The notes beneath the pieces were generated by a model. That model was not told where the DNA came from and searched no databases. It saw only the letters and a program-made list of their open reading frames with translations. Shown here in pieces: positions 24,878-34,409 of a DNA stretch of 64,000 nt (the stretch's first letter is position 1; each line of letters begins with the position of its first letter). Source of the stretch: Planococcus sp. MSAK28401 (GTDB lineage: Bacteria > Bacillota > Bacilli > Bacillales_A > Planococcaceae); contig NZ_JAAMTH010000001.1 of NCBI RefSeq assembly GCF_018283455.1, positions 2,957,501 through 3,021,500 of the forward strand, written 5' to 3'. Position numbers and translations under genes: made by a program.

Positions 24878-24901
24878 TTGCCAACAACGAAACGATAACG
24901 C

Positions 24902-24945
24902 AAAAAAGCAACTCCCCTAATTCAGGGAGTTGCTTTTTTTTTTTT
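24902..24945. terminator. Bidirectional terminator
   Basis: AAAAAAGCAACTCCC pairs with GGGAGTTGCTTTTTT and is followed by a 12-T run on the plus strand and T6 on the minus strand. It serves the small plus-strand gene and the convergent two-component operon. Confidence 0.9.
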
Positions 24946-24993
24946 GGAACTCTAGAGAAGTGTGTCTGCCGAAGCTTGTCACTCGCCTTCACT

Positions 24994-25662
24994 TCATTTA
25001 ACAAAGTATTTCCGTTCCGGCCTCCCGACAATCCCATAGCCAAGCTCAGCGTAGCAATCATCCGTCGACACCAAATATTCCAGATAGCGCCTGGCGGTCG
25101 TGCGGGAAGCGCCCATCTCTTCGCCCATCTTCTCAGCCGTCACGCCTTCTTCGTATTGCTCCAACAACTTCTGCACTTTTTGCATCGTCAGCGGGTCGAT
25201 GCCTTTGACTGCTGGCGCTTCTTTTTTGTCTGCCTTGACGCCAAACAGTTCATCCAAATACGCCTGGTCGATGGTTTCTTGGTTCGACAGCTTGTCCTTG
25301 TCTTTCCGGTATTTTTCGATGGTCGCAGTGAACTGGCTAAGTTCGGCAGGTTTTAAGATGATGCCTTTTACGCCCTTGCGCAGCGCCGTTTCGATATACT
25401 CCCGCTCGTTTGCTGCCGAGACGAGGATGATGTCGGTCTCCGGGCTTTCTTTCCTTAACTCATCGATCAACTCAATGCCGAGCCCGTCCGGCATGTAATT
25501 ATCCAATAACACCAAATCTGGCCGCTCTTGCTTGACCGCCGCCAAGGTTTCGGCGCAGTCTTTCGCTTTTGCTGCCAGTTCCACTTGTTTAATTTTCGCT
25601 AAAAACTTCTCGTGCACTTGCGCAACACGAAAATCATCTTCTGCAATCACTACCCGCAGCAT
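24994..25662 (-). CDS. Response regulator, citrate/malate type
   Basis: A 222-residue CitT/DcuR-class regulator. The receiver domain has phosphorylation site Asp54 in VLLDNYMPDG, with acidic EDD at 8-10 and the conserved KP near residue 105. The C-terminal helix-turn-helix (about 165-205, GVTAEKMGEEMGASRTTARRYLEYL) binds DNA. Its ATG overlaps the kinase stop as TAATG. The obvious target is the tctCBA operon 0.5 kb away. Confidence 0.9.
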   Translation of the reverse strand: MLRVVIAEDDFRVAQVHEKFLAKIKQVELAAKAKDCAETLAAVKQERPDLVLLDNYMPDGLGIELIDELRKESPETDIILVSAANEREYIETALRKGVKGIILKPAELSQFTATIEKYRKDKDKLSNQETIDQAYLDELFGVKADKKEAPAVKGIDPLTMQKVQKLLEQYEEGVTAEKMGEEMGASRTTARRYLEYLVSTDDCYAELGYGIVGRPERKYFVK

Positions 25663-27254
25663 TATGCCACCTCCATCGTTTTTTTGGGGATAAAGACGCT
25701 GAATACCGTCCCGCGCTGCGGCGTTGAATCCACCTCAATCCAGCCATTCAAGTCTTCGACCGCTTGTTTGACGATCGCCAAGCCGTAGCCTCTATCCGCT
25801 TTTTCCAGTTTCGTTGAGAATCCTTGTGTGAAAAATTGGTCGAGGTTGCCGGTTTCGATTCCACGCCCGCTGTCCTGGACTTCAATGACCAAGTCGTGGC
25901 CGATATCGGTAATGAAGAAAGACACTTCTTTCCGTTCGCTCGATTCGACTTCTTCAATGGCGTTGTCGATCAAATTCCCGACAATGTGAATGACTTTGGA
26001 AATATCGACATGAGCAGGCAATTTGGCCAGTGAACTGTTTTCGTCCACCGACAGCTCGACTTTCGCTTCAGAAGCTTTCCCCATTTTGCCGAGCAGGATT
26101 GCCTGAACTTTTTTGTCTTCGATATGATTCAGCGTATGCTTTGTCTGTTTTTCGTGATGATTCGTCTCCTGCTGGATCAGCCGGACCGCTTCCTCGGTTT
26201 CCTCCAATTGCAGAAGCCCGGATATGGCATACAGCTTATTGGCATATTCATGTGTTTGCGCCCGCAGGCTTTCCGAGTATTGGCGGATTTCCGATAGAGT
26301 TTCCAAAACTTCTTGGACTTCCGTTTTTTCACGGAATGTCGAAACGGCACCGACCATTTCCCCTGCTGCCCAAATCGGCTTTTGGTTGACGATAAAAACG
26401 GTTCCGCCAATGAGGATCTCTTTGTTCTTCCATGAATTCCCCGTCGTTAAAGTTTCGCCCATCCTCAGTTCCGGCAATATATCATCAGACGGCGTGTGGA
26501 GAAAACTTTGGTCCATGGCGAGCATTTTTTCTGCGGAACTGTTCAACTCCGTGATGCGGCCGTCTTTATCGATGGCGATGACTCCTTCAATAATCGATGA
26601 CAGCAACGCTTCCCGGTCCTGATACAAACGGGCGATTTCCCGCGGCTCAAGACCCAGTGTATCTTTTCGGATATTCTTCGCGAGCAGGATGCTCCCCAAC
26701 ACGCCGATGACAAGCGTCAACAGGGCCAACCCCATCACATCCATGATATTGCCGAAAATGATCGCTTCAATGTCTTCGATCATGTACCCCACCGAAACTA
26801 CACCAATGATGCGCCCGTCACCGTCATAGATTGGCGCTTTGCCGCGCAAGCTTCTGCCCAGCGATCCGAATGCTTCGGAGACGTAGACTTTGCCTTCTTG
26901 GAGCGCACGTTCATTATCACCGCCGACCATACTTTCGCCGATTTTTTCGGGATCCGGATGTGAATAGCGGATGCTCTCCCTATTGCCGATGACTATGAAC
27001 TCGGCGCCCACTTGCTTACGCAAATACTCAGCGAGCGGCTGGATTTGCAGCGCCGGCTCCTCGTCATCCATCGCTTCGACGATCGTTGGCATAGCCGAAA
27101 TGCCGATCGCCGTTTCCTGCGCTCGCTGGCCGATGTTCTCTTTGATTTCCGCAATTTCCTGATAGCTCAAAATCCCGCCGAAGACTACTGTCGTCAATAG
27201 CACGAGCGAAGTCGTCAGCAGGATGATTTTGGTTTGCAGCGATAATTTTTTCAT
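25662..27254 (-). CDS. Sensor histidine kinase, DcuS/CitA family
   Basis: A 530-residue membrane kinase. TM1 is at about 9-30, then an extracytoplasmic sCache/PAS sensor domain to about 165 with the conserved REGV-like region reading IVIGNRESIRYSHPDPEKIG. TM2 lies near 170-192, a cytoplasmic PAS at about 210-310 and a Spo0B-type dimerisation helix with His in LRAQTHEYANKLYAISGLLQ. The ATPase has N box GNLIDNAIEEV and glycine boxes DSGRGIE and DRGYGLAIVK. The family senses external di- or tricarboxylates, which fits the tct operon next door. Confidence 0.92.
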   Translation of the reverse strand: MKKLSLQTKIILLTTSLVLLTTVVFGGILSYQEIAEIKENIGQRAQETAIGISAMPTIVEAMDDEEPALQIQPLAEYLRKQVGAEFIVIGNRESIRYSHPDPEKIGESMVGGDNERALQEGKVYVSEAFGSLGRSLRGKAPIYDGDGRIIGVVSVGYMIEDIEAIIFGNIMDVMGLALLTLVIGVLGSILLAKNIRKDTLGLEPREIARLYQDREALLSSIIEGVIAIDKDGRITELNSSAEKMLAMDQSFLHTPSDDILPELRMGETLTTGNSWKNKEILIGGTVFIVNQKPIWAAGEMVGAVSTFREKTEVQEVLETLSEIRQYSESLRAQTHEYANKLYAISGLLQLEETEEAVRLIQQETNHHEKQTKHTLNHIEDKKVQAILLGKMGKASEAKVELSVDENSSLAKLPAHVDISKVIHIVGNLIDNAIEEVESSERKEVSFFITDIGHDLVIEVQDSGRGIETGNLDQFFTQGFSTKLEKADRGYGLAIVKQAVEDLNGWIEVDSTPQRGTVFSVFIPKKTMEVA

Positions 27255-27363
27255 GGCACCCGTCTCCTGTATAGACCATTTTTCATTAAATGTAGTCTAC
27301 CATATCCCGAAACGGCCGAAAGAGAAAATTCTTAGAATTCTCTAAAAACACCAATTTTCCAAT

Positions 27364-27400
27364 AAAAAGCCCTGTTCTCCAAAACGGAAAATCAGGGCTT
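27364..27400 (-). terminator. Rho-independent terminator of the OsmC-like operon
   Basis: AAGCCCTG pairs with CAGGGCTT around a long loop; T-run on the minus strand. Confidence 0.75.
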
Positions 27401-27404
27401 CGCT

Positions 27405-27851
27405 TTATGCTCTTGTAATATCGGCTTCCAGTTCCACTGCGACATTGCCTTGGATGGCGCGTGTGATCATGCAAGAAGACTCCGCTTTTTCCGCGAGTTT
27501 GTGCGCCAGCTTGAATTCCTTCTCCCCTGCCTCTGGCGACAAGACGACTTTCGGGCGGTGGATGATCTTTTTATAGGTGATGACGCCATTTTCGACTTCC
27601 ACGATTCCTTCCGACTCCATCGTCAGCGATTCTTTCGCCAGCTTGCTGCGCTCCATCATCGCGGCGAGCGTGATGATATAGCAGGTCGCTGCTGCACCAA
27701 GCAGCATTTCGTCGGGATTGGTGCCGGCTCCTGGGCCGTCCATTTCGGGGGGGATCGAGATTTGTGTCTTCAGATTCCCTGTTTCGATGGTCCCGACATC
27801 ATTACGGTTGCCGGGCCAGTCTGCTGTTAAATGAAAACTATGCAAAGCCAT
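27405..27851 (-). CDS. OsmC/Ohr family protein
   Basis: A 148-residue peroxiredoxin-like protein. The two catalytic cysteines are in AAATCYIITLAAMM and ESSCMITRAI, as in OsmC/Ohr hydroperoxide reductases (YhfA/SACOL1771-like branch). The ATG at 27851, after AGGAGG, was chosen over a start 28 codons upstream that would overlap the kinase gene. It lies 17 bp after the PfkB gene and is probably cotranscribed with it. Confidence 0.87.
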   Translation of the reverse strand: MALHSFHLTADWPGNRNDVGTIETGNLKTQISIPPEMDGPGAGTNPDEMLLGAAATCYIITLAAMMERSKLAKESLTMESEGIVEVENGVITYKKIIHRPKVVLSPEAGEKEFKLAHKLAEKAESSCMITRAIQGNVAVELEADITRA

Positions 27852-27868
27852 TGCTGTTTCCTCCTGTT

Positions 27869-28807
27869 CTATTCCCAATCTTCCATATCTTCGCTTCGCG
27901 GCATCGCTGTGATGGCTCCCGCCCGTGTTGCACAAAGAGCCCCAAGCTTATTGCCGAAGTCAGCGCAAGCAATCAGTTGTTGCTGGTTTTTTGGCATGCC
28001 GTTTAAATGGACATGGCGGATGATGCCTGCCATGAATGCATCCCCGGCCCCCGTCGTATCTACAGGCTTGACCGGCTCAACCGGTACATGGGTCGTCTCG
28101 TCTTTGAATACCGCGTGCGTGCCATGCTCCCCGTCCGTGACAAAAACGACAGGAAGCCCGTAAGCTTTGAGGCGCTCGATGCCTGCTTCCATTGAATCAG
28201 CTTCCATGAGGAACAATAATTCTTCGACTGTCAGTTTCAAAATATCCGCCTGCGGCAAAAAGCGCAGGACGGTCTGACGGCACAGCTCCTCGCTTTCCCA
28301 GCGCAGCGGCCGGATATTGACATCGTATGAACAAATTACGCCGTGAGACTTCGCCAATTCCAAAGCCTGCGCCGTCGTTTCACGCGCTTCCGGATGGAAA
28401 AGCGTTCCTGAGCAAAAATGGAACAAACTCGCAGATTCGAACGCTTTATCCGCCAGTTCGTCTGCCTTTACTTGCAAATCAGGCGTTTCATTATCATAGG
28501 AAGCAAAGACGCGGTCGTTCGTTTCCGTTAAATGAATATACACCCCGCTGATGCGCTTTTCCGGACGTTTAATTGAATGCGTCAAATCGACGCCTTCCGC
28601 CCGCAACGCCTGGCAGAAAAAGTCCGAAATCTCATCATCCCCGGTGATCGTGATGAATGCCGATGGAACGCCGAGGCGGCTGACGCCGGCAGAGACGTTG
28701 ACGGTGGCGCCTCCGAGATACAGATCGAATAAATCGTTGTTTTTAGTGGATGCGATATAATCGACAAACGCGTCGCCGTAAGTCAGGACGTGCCTGTTAG
28801 CTTCCAT
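27869..28807 (-). CDS. PfkB-family carbohydrate kinase (fructokinase-like)
   Basis: A 312-residue ribokinase-fold sugar kinase. The N-terminal motif is LGGATVNVSAGVSRLG (residues 31-46). The C-terminal ATP and anion-hole motif is DTTGAGDAFMAG with the catalytic Asp. Fructose is the likely substrate by family pattern, but no sugar transporter or hydrolase lies beside it, so the substrate is open. Confidence 0.87.
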   Translation of the reverse strand: MEANRHVLTYGDAFVDYIASTKNNDLFDLYLGGATVNVSAGVSRLGVPSAFITITGDDEISDFFCQALRAEGVDLTHSIKRPEKRISGVYIHLTETNDRVFASYDNETPDLQVKADELADKAFESASLFHFCSGTLFHPEARETTAQALELAKSHGVICSYDVNIRPLRWESEELCRQTVLRFLPQADILKLTVEELLFLMEADSMEAGIERLKAYGLPVVFVTDGEHGTHAVFKDETTHVPVEPVKPVDTTGAGDAFMAGIIRHVHLNGMPKNQQQLIACADFGNKLGALCATRAGAITAMPRSEDMEDWE

Positions 28808-28951
28808 AATCCTCTCCCTTTCTCCAAAGAACCCTTGCCCGCTACCTTATTTGCAGCGGCCTGTTGAAATTCACTTTCCCTATTATTTCAGCAGAAAACG
28901 GGCGAGGCAAGAAAAAAGCCTGAAAAGCGCGGAGCACCGGCATTTCCGCAT

Positions 28952-28985
28952 AAAAAAGCAGCCGAAGAAAATATCTCTCCGGCTG
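28952..28985 (-). terminator. Rho-independent terminator after mtnU
   Basis: On the minus strand CAGCCG pairs with CGGCTG around a 15-nt loop, followed by CTTTTTTA. Confidence 0.75.
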
Positions 28986-28995
28986 GGTTCTCCTA

Positions 28996-29109
28996 TTATT
29001 CAGCCATCCACTCCGGTTTTCCGAAGCCTTCGAATTGCTCATCAATGACCGTTTCAAATTCTTCCGACTCGACGATTTCGATCAAATCACCTGCCCGAGC
29101 GAGGGCTTG
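28996..29109 (-). pseudogene. In-frame 37-codon tail after the mtnU stop, possible gene remnant
   Basis: Directly after the TGA of mtnU the same frame stays open for 37 codons to a TAA at 28996-28998. It encodes a protein-like acidic tail containing DLIEIVESEEFETV and GFGKPEWMAE. There is no start codon or ribosome site in front. It could be the end of a deleted gene or a lost C-terminal extension. The other 300 bp between mtnU and the PfkB gene hold only the terminator and the kinase promoter. Confidence 0.4.
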
Positions 29110-29904
29110 TCAATGCGATTTTTCAAACTTTTTGTACAATGGGACGCGGCGGTCATCAAATACCGGAATGCGGCCACGCACTTCGTCTACTTCCGAGAGA
29201 TCGATATCGGTGTAGCCGATGCCTTGTTCTTGCCCCATGTCCATCCGCACTTCTCCCCACGGCGCGATGACCATCGAATGGCCGCCGAACTCATTTTTCG
29301 GGTCGCTGCCGATGCGGTTCGCAGCGATGATGAAGCACTGATTCTCGATCGCGCGCGCCTGCAATAGGATACGCCAATGATCAATGCGTGCTGCGGGCCA
29401 TTCCGCGGGCACGAAGATGGCCTTCGCACCGTTCAGCACTTGCGCTCTCAGCCATTCCGGAAAGCGGATGTCGTAGCAAATAACGCCTCCGTATGTTTCT
29501 CCGGCCAGTTCGAATGTGCCGAGCGACTCGCCTTCCTCGAGATGGATATGCTCGTCCATCAAGCCAAAGCGATGCGCTTTATCATACTCCGAAACGAGCG
29601 CGCCTGTTTGGTCGACCACATACATTGTGTTATAGAAACCATCTTCTTTTTTCGTGGAGACCGAGCCCCCGACGATATGGACCTTATGCTCTTTGGCGAA
29701 TCGTTTCAAGAAATCCACGGTTCGGCCATTGCTATCCGCCAGTTCGTCCAGCTGTGTTAACGCATATCCAGTGTTCCACATTTCAGGCAGGACGATGAGC
29801 TCCGCACCATTTTCTGCCGCTTCTTCCAAATAGTTTTTTACACGCTGAAAATTCATTTCGGGCTCTCCGAAAGCGATATCCATCTGCACACAAGCGATTT
29901 TCAT
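29110..29904 (-). CDS. mtnU: Nitrilase-family omega-amidase (methionine salvage, MtnU-like)
   Basis: A 264-residue carbon-nitrogen hydrolase. The catalytic triad is visible: Glu in LIVLPEMWNTGY, Lys in SEYDKAHRFG and Cys in GVICYDIRFPEW. In Bacillus MtnU removes the amide from 2-oxo acids formed when the salvage aminotransferase uses glutamine. It is divergent from mtnV, its functional partner, across an 85-bp shared promoter region. No SAM riboswitch or S-box is visible there. Confidence 0.88.
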   Translation of the reverse strand: MKIACVQMDIAFGEPEMNFQRVKNYLEEAAENGAELIVLPEMWNTGYALTQLDELADSNGRTVDFLKRFAKEHKVHIVGGSVSTKKEDGFYNTMYVVDQTGALVSEYDKAHRFGLMDEHIHLEEGESLGTFELAGETYGGVICYDIRFPEWLRAQVLNGAKAIFVPAEWPAARIDHWRILLQARAIENQCFIIAANRIGSDPKNEFGGHSMVIAPWGEVRMDMGQEQGIGYTDIDLSEVDEVRGRIPVFDDRRVPLYKKFEKSH

Positions 29905-29989
29905 GTTCTCTCCCCCTGTAGACAGTTTAGCTTAAACTCTATAAGATTTAAGGTAGAAGTGCAATTATTTAAAAAATGAGGAGGATTTC

Positions 29990-31159
29990 ATGGACTTTTC
30001 AAATCGCTTACAAAATCTTCCTGATCAATTTTTCGCCCTGCTTGTTGCAAAAACGGCACAAGCAGTCGAAGAAGGACGAGATGTCATCAATTTCGGCCAG
30101 GGCAACCCGGATCAGCCCACGCCTGCGCATATAGTCAAGGCCATGCAACAAGCGGTAGCCGATCCTCAAACACATCGCTATTCGCCGTTTCGCGGCCTCA
30201 GTTCATTGAGGAAAGCCGCTGCGGATTTCTACAAAAAAGAATACGATGTCGATATCGATCCTGATTTGGAAGTCGCTATTTTGTCCGGAACGAAAATCGG
30301 TTTTATCGAATTGCCGCTTGCGCTGCTGAACCCGGGCGATTCGCTGCTGTTGCCGGATCCGGGCTATCCTGATTACCTGTCAGCCGCACCGCTTGCGGAT
30401 ATCGAATTTGATTTAATGAAACTGAAACAGGAAACCGGCTATCTTCCCGACTACAACGATGTGACAGCCGCCGCGAAAGCACGCGCCAAACTGATGTACT
30501 TGAACTATCCAAACAACCCGACAGGCGCGACAGCAGACATTGCGTTTTTCGATGAAACGATTCAGTTTGCCAAAGAAAACGGCATCGGGGTTGTACATGA
30601 CTTTGCTTATGGCCGCATTGGCTTTGATGGTAAGAAGCCGGTCAGCTTCCTGCAATCAAAAGGCGCCAAAGATATCGGCATTGAAATGTATACCTTGTCC
30701 AAAACGTATAATATGGCCGGATGGCGCATCGGCTTTGCGGTGGGCAATGCCAAAATGATCGAAGCACTCAACCTCATCCAAGACCATTTGTTCGCCGGCG
30801 TCTTTCCGGCTGTCCAACTGGCCGCTGTAGAAGCATTAAACAGCAGTCAGCAATGCGTCGAGGAACTGAATGCACTATATGAAAAAAGACGCCAGACGCT
30901 GGTGGATGAATGCCGCCGGATCGGTTGGGAATTCGAAGCGCCGAAGGGATCATTTTTCGCCTGGTTGCCTGTCCCGGAAGGCTATACGAGCATCGAGTTC
31001 TCTGACCTGCTGCTCGACAAAGTCGACATCGCCGTGGCGCCGGGCAGTGGATTTGGCCCTGGCGGAGAAGGCTTCGTTCGCGTCGGGCTATTGGTCGATG
31101 AACAGCGCATTATAGAAGCAATCCAGCGAATCGAGAAATTGGGTATTTTCACTAAATAG
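29990..31159 (+). CDS. mtnV: Aminotransferase of methionine salvage (MtnV-like)
   Basis: A class I PLP aminotransferase, 389 residues. It converts 4-methylthio-2-oxobutanoate to methionine. Signs are NFGQGNPDQPTPAHI near the start, NYPNNPTGA and the PLP lysine in YTLSKTYNMAGWRIGF. The N-terminus QNLPDQFFALLVAK matches MtnV (YkrV). Its ATG at 29990 follows GAGGAGG. The other mtn genes are not in this window. Confidence 0.9.
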   Translation: MDFSNRLQNLPDQFFALLVAKTAQAVEEGRDVINFGQGNPDQPTPAHIVKAMQQAVADPQTHRYSPFRGLSSLRKAAADFYKKEYDVDIDPDLEVAILSGTKIGFIELPLALLNPGDSLLLPDPGYPDYLSAAPLADIEFDLMKLKQETGYLPDYNDVTAAAKARAKLMYLNYPNNPTGATADIAFFDETIQFAKENGIGVVHDFAYGRIGFDGKKPVSFLQSKGAKDIGIEMYTLSKTYNMAGWRIGFAVGNAKMIEALNLIQDHLFAGVFPAVQLAAVEALNSSQQCVEELNALYEKRRQTLVDECRRIGWEFEAPKGSFFAWLPVPEGYTSIEFSDLLLDKVDIAVAPGSGFGPGGEGFVRVGLLVDEQRIIEAIQRIEKLGIFTK

Positions 31160-31161
31160 GC

Positions 31162-31195
31162 AAAAAAAAGAAGGCATTGCGCCTTCTTTTTTTTA
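31162..31195. terminator. Bidirectional terminator between mtnV and the phosphoesterase gene
   Basis: AAAAGAAGGC and GCCTTCTTTT around ATTGC, with A-run on the left and T-run on the right. Confidence 0.9.
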
Positions 31196-33472
31196 TTTTT
31201 TATTAACTACCATTTCCATATCCCAATACAGGTCGGAACTGAAGCGGTCGTCTTGATGCACTTGGGCAGCCAGCACATTCTCGCCATCTTTGAGATGCGC
31301 CAGGGCTTCTTCGTCCAAGTAGATGCGTTCGATTCGATCTTCGCTGCCAACGTCTTCATCGCTCACCGCTTCCTGATAGTCCTCAAAACCGAACTCACCG
31401 GTCTCCGGAATATTGAAGCGCATAATTTCTTCTCCGTTCAAATACAGGATGACCGCATCATCAACACCGAATTCCACATATCCGAGGTCGCCGATTTCTT
31501 CCGCATCTTCCACTTCAAATGCGGCTCTGAAATACGTCAATGCGATTTTTTCGGTCTCATCTCCGCCGTAACCGACGAGCGTTTCCACAGGACCGAATTC
31601 CGGCCGTTCTTCATCTTCCGGAAATCCTAACGGGCCAGCGCCTTGCACCCACTCACTGTCATCGAAACCGGCTTCAATCCAGTCTTTTTTCTGGTCACTG
31701 CCATCGTCCAAATAACGCCACTCGCTGCCTGCTTCGAGCAGCGCGATTTCTTCGTGTGCCACCAATTCGAATTCAATCGCATTGCTTTCCCATACTTCAT
31801 CGCCATCTTTTACTTCCGCAAATACCTCCACTTTTCCAGGATCCGCACCTTCTGCTGCCAGGACTTTCCCGTCTTTTATTTGGATATCCTCACTGCTCGT
31901 GCGGTACGTGACCGAGTCAGGCGAAATATCGTATTGCCCGCCTTCGATGTTTTCGCCTTTAAGCTTCAATTCCGTTTCCGGATAAAAAGAATTCTCTTCC
32001 GTAGCCAGCACGGTGCTGCTTGCTTCGAGCTCCACTTTTTCAAGCGCCGGCACGACCGTTTCGATGGACGGGTCTTTAATGATCTCGTATTCATCGACCA
32101 GTTCTTCCGTATCCGTTCGATAAGTCTCAAAGCGCAAACGTGTCGGCTCGACTTGGATATTCATATAAGTCGGCACGCCCCATTGTTCACGCACTGCCGA
32201 ATACGGTTCGCGCTCAGTCTGCATGCCATAGAATTTACTGCCGCTCGCCGTGTTCCCTGTAATATAGACGGTGCCTTCCGGATTGACCGGCACCTCGCCA
32301 TCCATCATATGATTTTTCAAGGGCTGAAAGTTCTCCATCTGATATGTTCTCACATAGGAATGGTCGTGTCCCATCAATACCGCATCAAAGCCGAGTTCGT
32401 CGATTGTCGGCACGAGCTGATCGCGCAAGTTCAGCACCACTTCACTTTGCGAATGTGCAGCGGCGCTATAGATTGAATGATGGAAAACGAGAATTTTCCA
32501 TTTCCAGTCCCGCCCGGCAGTCGCTTCAGCTGTTTCCTCCATGAACTGAATATGCTCTTCCGGATTCTGGCTATTGGAATTCAAATTCATGAACAAGGTA
32601 TCCCCGTAAGAGAAATAATAATCACCACCGGAGTTATCGTAATTGCCGAGTTCCAAGTTTTCATTCGGCACATTGAAATGATAGGCGTAATGATAGGTAT
32701 CGTCATGGTTGCCGATGGTGGTAGCCGTTGGATAATTGCGCAGCGGCTCAGGCGCGAAATAAGCCGCGTATTCTTTTTCGGAATAGCGGGCATCGACCTG
32801 ATCGCCTGCCGATAGGATGAAGCTTGAGTCCGGACTGCGGTCAATCGCTTGGCGCAAAGTTTTTCCCCAACCTCTTTGGTCTTCTGCAATATCGCCAGAC
32901 GCGCCGATTTGCGGATCAGCAACCATCACAAATTCATATGACGAAGGATCTTTAGTCTGGAAATGAAAAGCTTGTGTCCAATTGCCACGCCCATCCCCTA
33001 GACGGTACATATAATCTGTTTCATTTTCGAGCTGAGTAATTACTGCTTCATGAGCAGAATAGCCATAAGTAGCATTTTTTAATGATGCTTCGACCGTTAC
33101 CGCAGCGTTTTCCGGAAAATCTTCGGTCCCGGAAGATACTTTTGCGTATTGCACCTGGCCTGTACGCGTTGCGCTCGGTGAATACCACGAAAAGTTCATC
33201 TCCGACTCATCGCTCCCAGGCGCGAAGGCGATATGGGACGCAGAGTACGAATCATCCGCTTCGCTATCCAAAAAGCCCCTGTCCATAAATAACAGCGAGC
33301 TGGAAAGATGTGATTGAAAAGCCTGGCGCTGCCCTTCCATCAATTGCGCTGCACCTATCTCAAGTACGTCTTCTGCCGCTTCAGCTTGCCCCTCACCCAG
33401 CTGAAAAGCCGCAGCTCCTGCAACCATCGCCATGAGAAAAACGCGCCCTGCACCCCGCCACATCGTCTTCAT
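31193..33472 (-). CDS. Secreted purple-acid-phosphatase-like metallophosphoesterase
   Basis: A 759-residue exported protein. Signal peptide: AGRVFLMAMVAGAAAFQLGEGQAEAA. A fibronectin-III-like domain of purple acid phosphatases is at about 90-180. The phosphoesterase core has metal motifs VMVADPQ, SAGDQVD, TIGNHDD, FHHS and GHDHSYVRT (about 185-390). Then come an Ig-like linker and a C-terminal jelly-roll domain ending YWDMEMVVNKK that may bind polymers. It may release phosphate from outside phosphoesters. The ATG at 33472 was chosen for its AGGGG site and for the signal peptide that follows. Confidence 0.85.
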   Translation of the reverse strand: MKTMWRGAGRVFLMAMVAGAAAFQLGEGQAEAAEDVLEIGAAQLMEGQRQAFQSHLSSSLLFMDRGFLDSEADDSYSASHIAFAPGSDESEMNFSWYSPSATRTGQVQYAKVSSGTEDFPENAAVTVEASLKNATYGYSAHEAVITQLENETDYMYRLGDGRGNWTQAFHFQTKDPSSYEFVMVADPQIGASGDIAEDQRGWGKTLRQAIDRSPDSSFILSAGDQVDARYSEKEYAAYFAPEPLRNYPTATTIGNHDDTYHYAYHFNVPNENLELGNYDNSGGDYYFSYGDTLFMNLNSNSQNPEEHIQFMEETAEATAGRDWKWKILVFHHSIYSAAAHSQSEVVLNLRDQLVPTIDELGFDAVLMGHDHSYVRTYQMENFQPLKNHMMDGEVPVNPEGTVYITGNTASGSKFYGMQTEREPYSAVREQWGVPTYMNIQVEPTRLRFETYRTDTEELVDEYEIIKDPSIETVVPALEKVELEASSTVLATEENSFYPETELKLKGENIEGGQYDISPDSVTYRTSSEDIQIKDGKVLAAEGADPGKVEVFAEVKDGDEVWESNAIEFELVAHEEIALLEAGSEWRYLDDGSDQKKDWIEAGFDDSEWVQGAGPLGFPEDEERPEFGPVETLVGYGGDETEKIALTYFRAAFEVEDAEEIGDLGYVEFGVDDAVILYLNGEEIMRFNIPETGEFGFEDYQEAVSDEDVGSEDRIERIYLDEEALAHLKDGENVLAAQVHQDDRFSSDLYWDMEMVVNKK

Positions 33473-33670
33473 TGCCCCACCCCTTCGTAAACAATTCGAT
33501 CTATTATTTTTCAAATATTCAGTAATTAAATTTTATCATAATTCAATTGAACTAAAAAGAAATAAATTGTGAATATTTAGAACTATTTAAAAGGAATTGA
33601 AATTCTTTCTGTATATCCATGGCTATTCCTTAAGCAATGCTTCATCAATATATATTGAAAAGTATACCCA

Positions 33671-33719
33671 ACCAAAAAAGCTTTTCCCGAAGAGCCCATG
33701 CTCAACAGAAAAAGCCTTT
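33671..33719 (-). terminator. Terminator of the signal peptidase gene
   Basis: On the minus strand GCTTTTTC pairs with GGAAAAGC across a long, partly paired loop (GAGCATGGGCTC) and is followed by six T residues. The rest of 33473-33735 holds only the AT-rich promoter region of the phosphoesterase gene. Confidence 0.7.
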
Positions 33720-33735
33720 GCTGTAAACTTATCGT

Positions 33736-34257
33736 TCATTCCACGAACCCGAACTCCCTGAAAGGCGCAAAGCGGAATTTCACTTCACCGATCACGTCTT
33801 TTTCCTGGATGAACCCCAGTACGCGGGAATCCGTGCTATTGCCGCGATTGTCCCCAAGGACGTAATAGCAATCCGGGGGAACTGAAAATTCACTGGCCAA
33901 TTGAGGCTGTGTGGTGAATTCGTCATTTCCGCCTCCATCCAGGTAAGGTTCGTCCAGCGGCTGTCCGTTCAGGATGATCTCCCCGCCCGACATCTGGATG
34001 TGGTCGCCCGGAACGCCGATGACCCGTTTGATGAATCGGCTGCCGTCCGGTGCGAAAAACACAATCGTATCGAAGTTGGTGATTGTTGTCGTTTTGCTCA
34101 GCACTAATTTATCGTTTTCATAATAACTCGGCTGCATCGAGCCGCCTTCGACGATGACCGGCTCGAACAGGAACTGGCGAACCCCAAAGATGATCAATGC
34201 CGTCAGCAGCAGCACTTTCATCCATACAAGCATTTCTTTGACCGGATCTTCGTACAC
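33736..34257 (-). CDS. sipS: Signal peptidase I
   Basis: Cleaves signal peptides at the outer face of the membrane; 173 residues, the usual size for Bacillus Sip enzymes. One N-terminal membrane helix (VLLLTALIIFGVRQFLF), catalytic Ser40 in EGGSMQPS and Lys77 in RFIKRVIGVPGD, then GDNRGNSTDSR. The GTG at 34257 has GGGGGAG 5 nt upstream. A GTG 19 codons earlier is possible but would add a charged leader. Confidence 0.92.
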   Translation of the reverse strand: MYEDPVKEMLVWMKVLLLTALIIFGVRQFLFEPVIVEGGSMQPSYYENDKLVLSKTTTITNFDTIVFFAPDGSRFIKRVIGVPGDHIQMSGGEIILNGQPLDEPYLDGGGNDEFTTQPQLASEFSVPPDCYYVLGDNRGNSTDSRVLGFIQEKDVIGEVKFRFAPFREFGFVE

Positions 34258-34409
34258 TGGCTCTCCCCCGCCCCGTTTTTTCTCTAGTTTACTATAGCGC
34301 CTCACGCCTTGCACTCGGAGATTTCATACTCGATAATGAAACTGTATGAGTTGAAAGAATTATCAGATACGAGATAGTTTATTATCTTAATTCAAAAGGA
34401 GTGGGATTG

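Noticed and set aside
29905..29989. SAM riboswitch in front of mtnU/mtnV
   Set aside because: The gap is only 85 bp and shows no S-box-like stems or terminator.
31643..32476. Long plus-strand reading frame of 277 codons
   Set aside because: Entirely antisense to the secreted phosphoesterase, which has clear motifs; codon pattern is that of a shadow frame.
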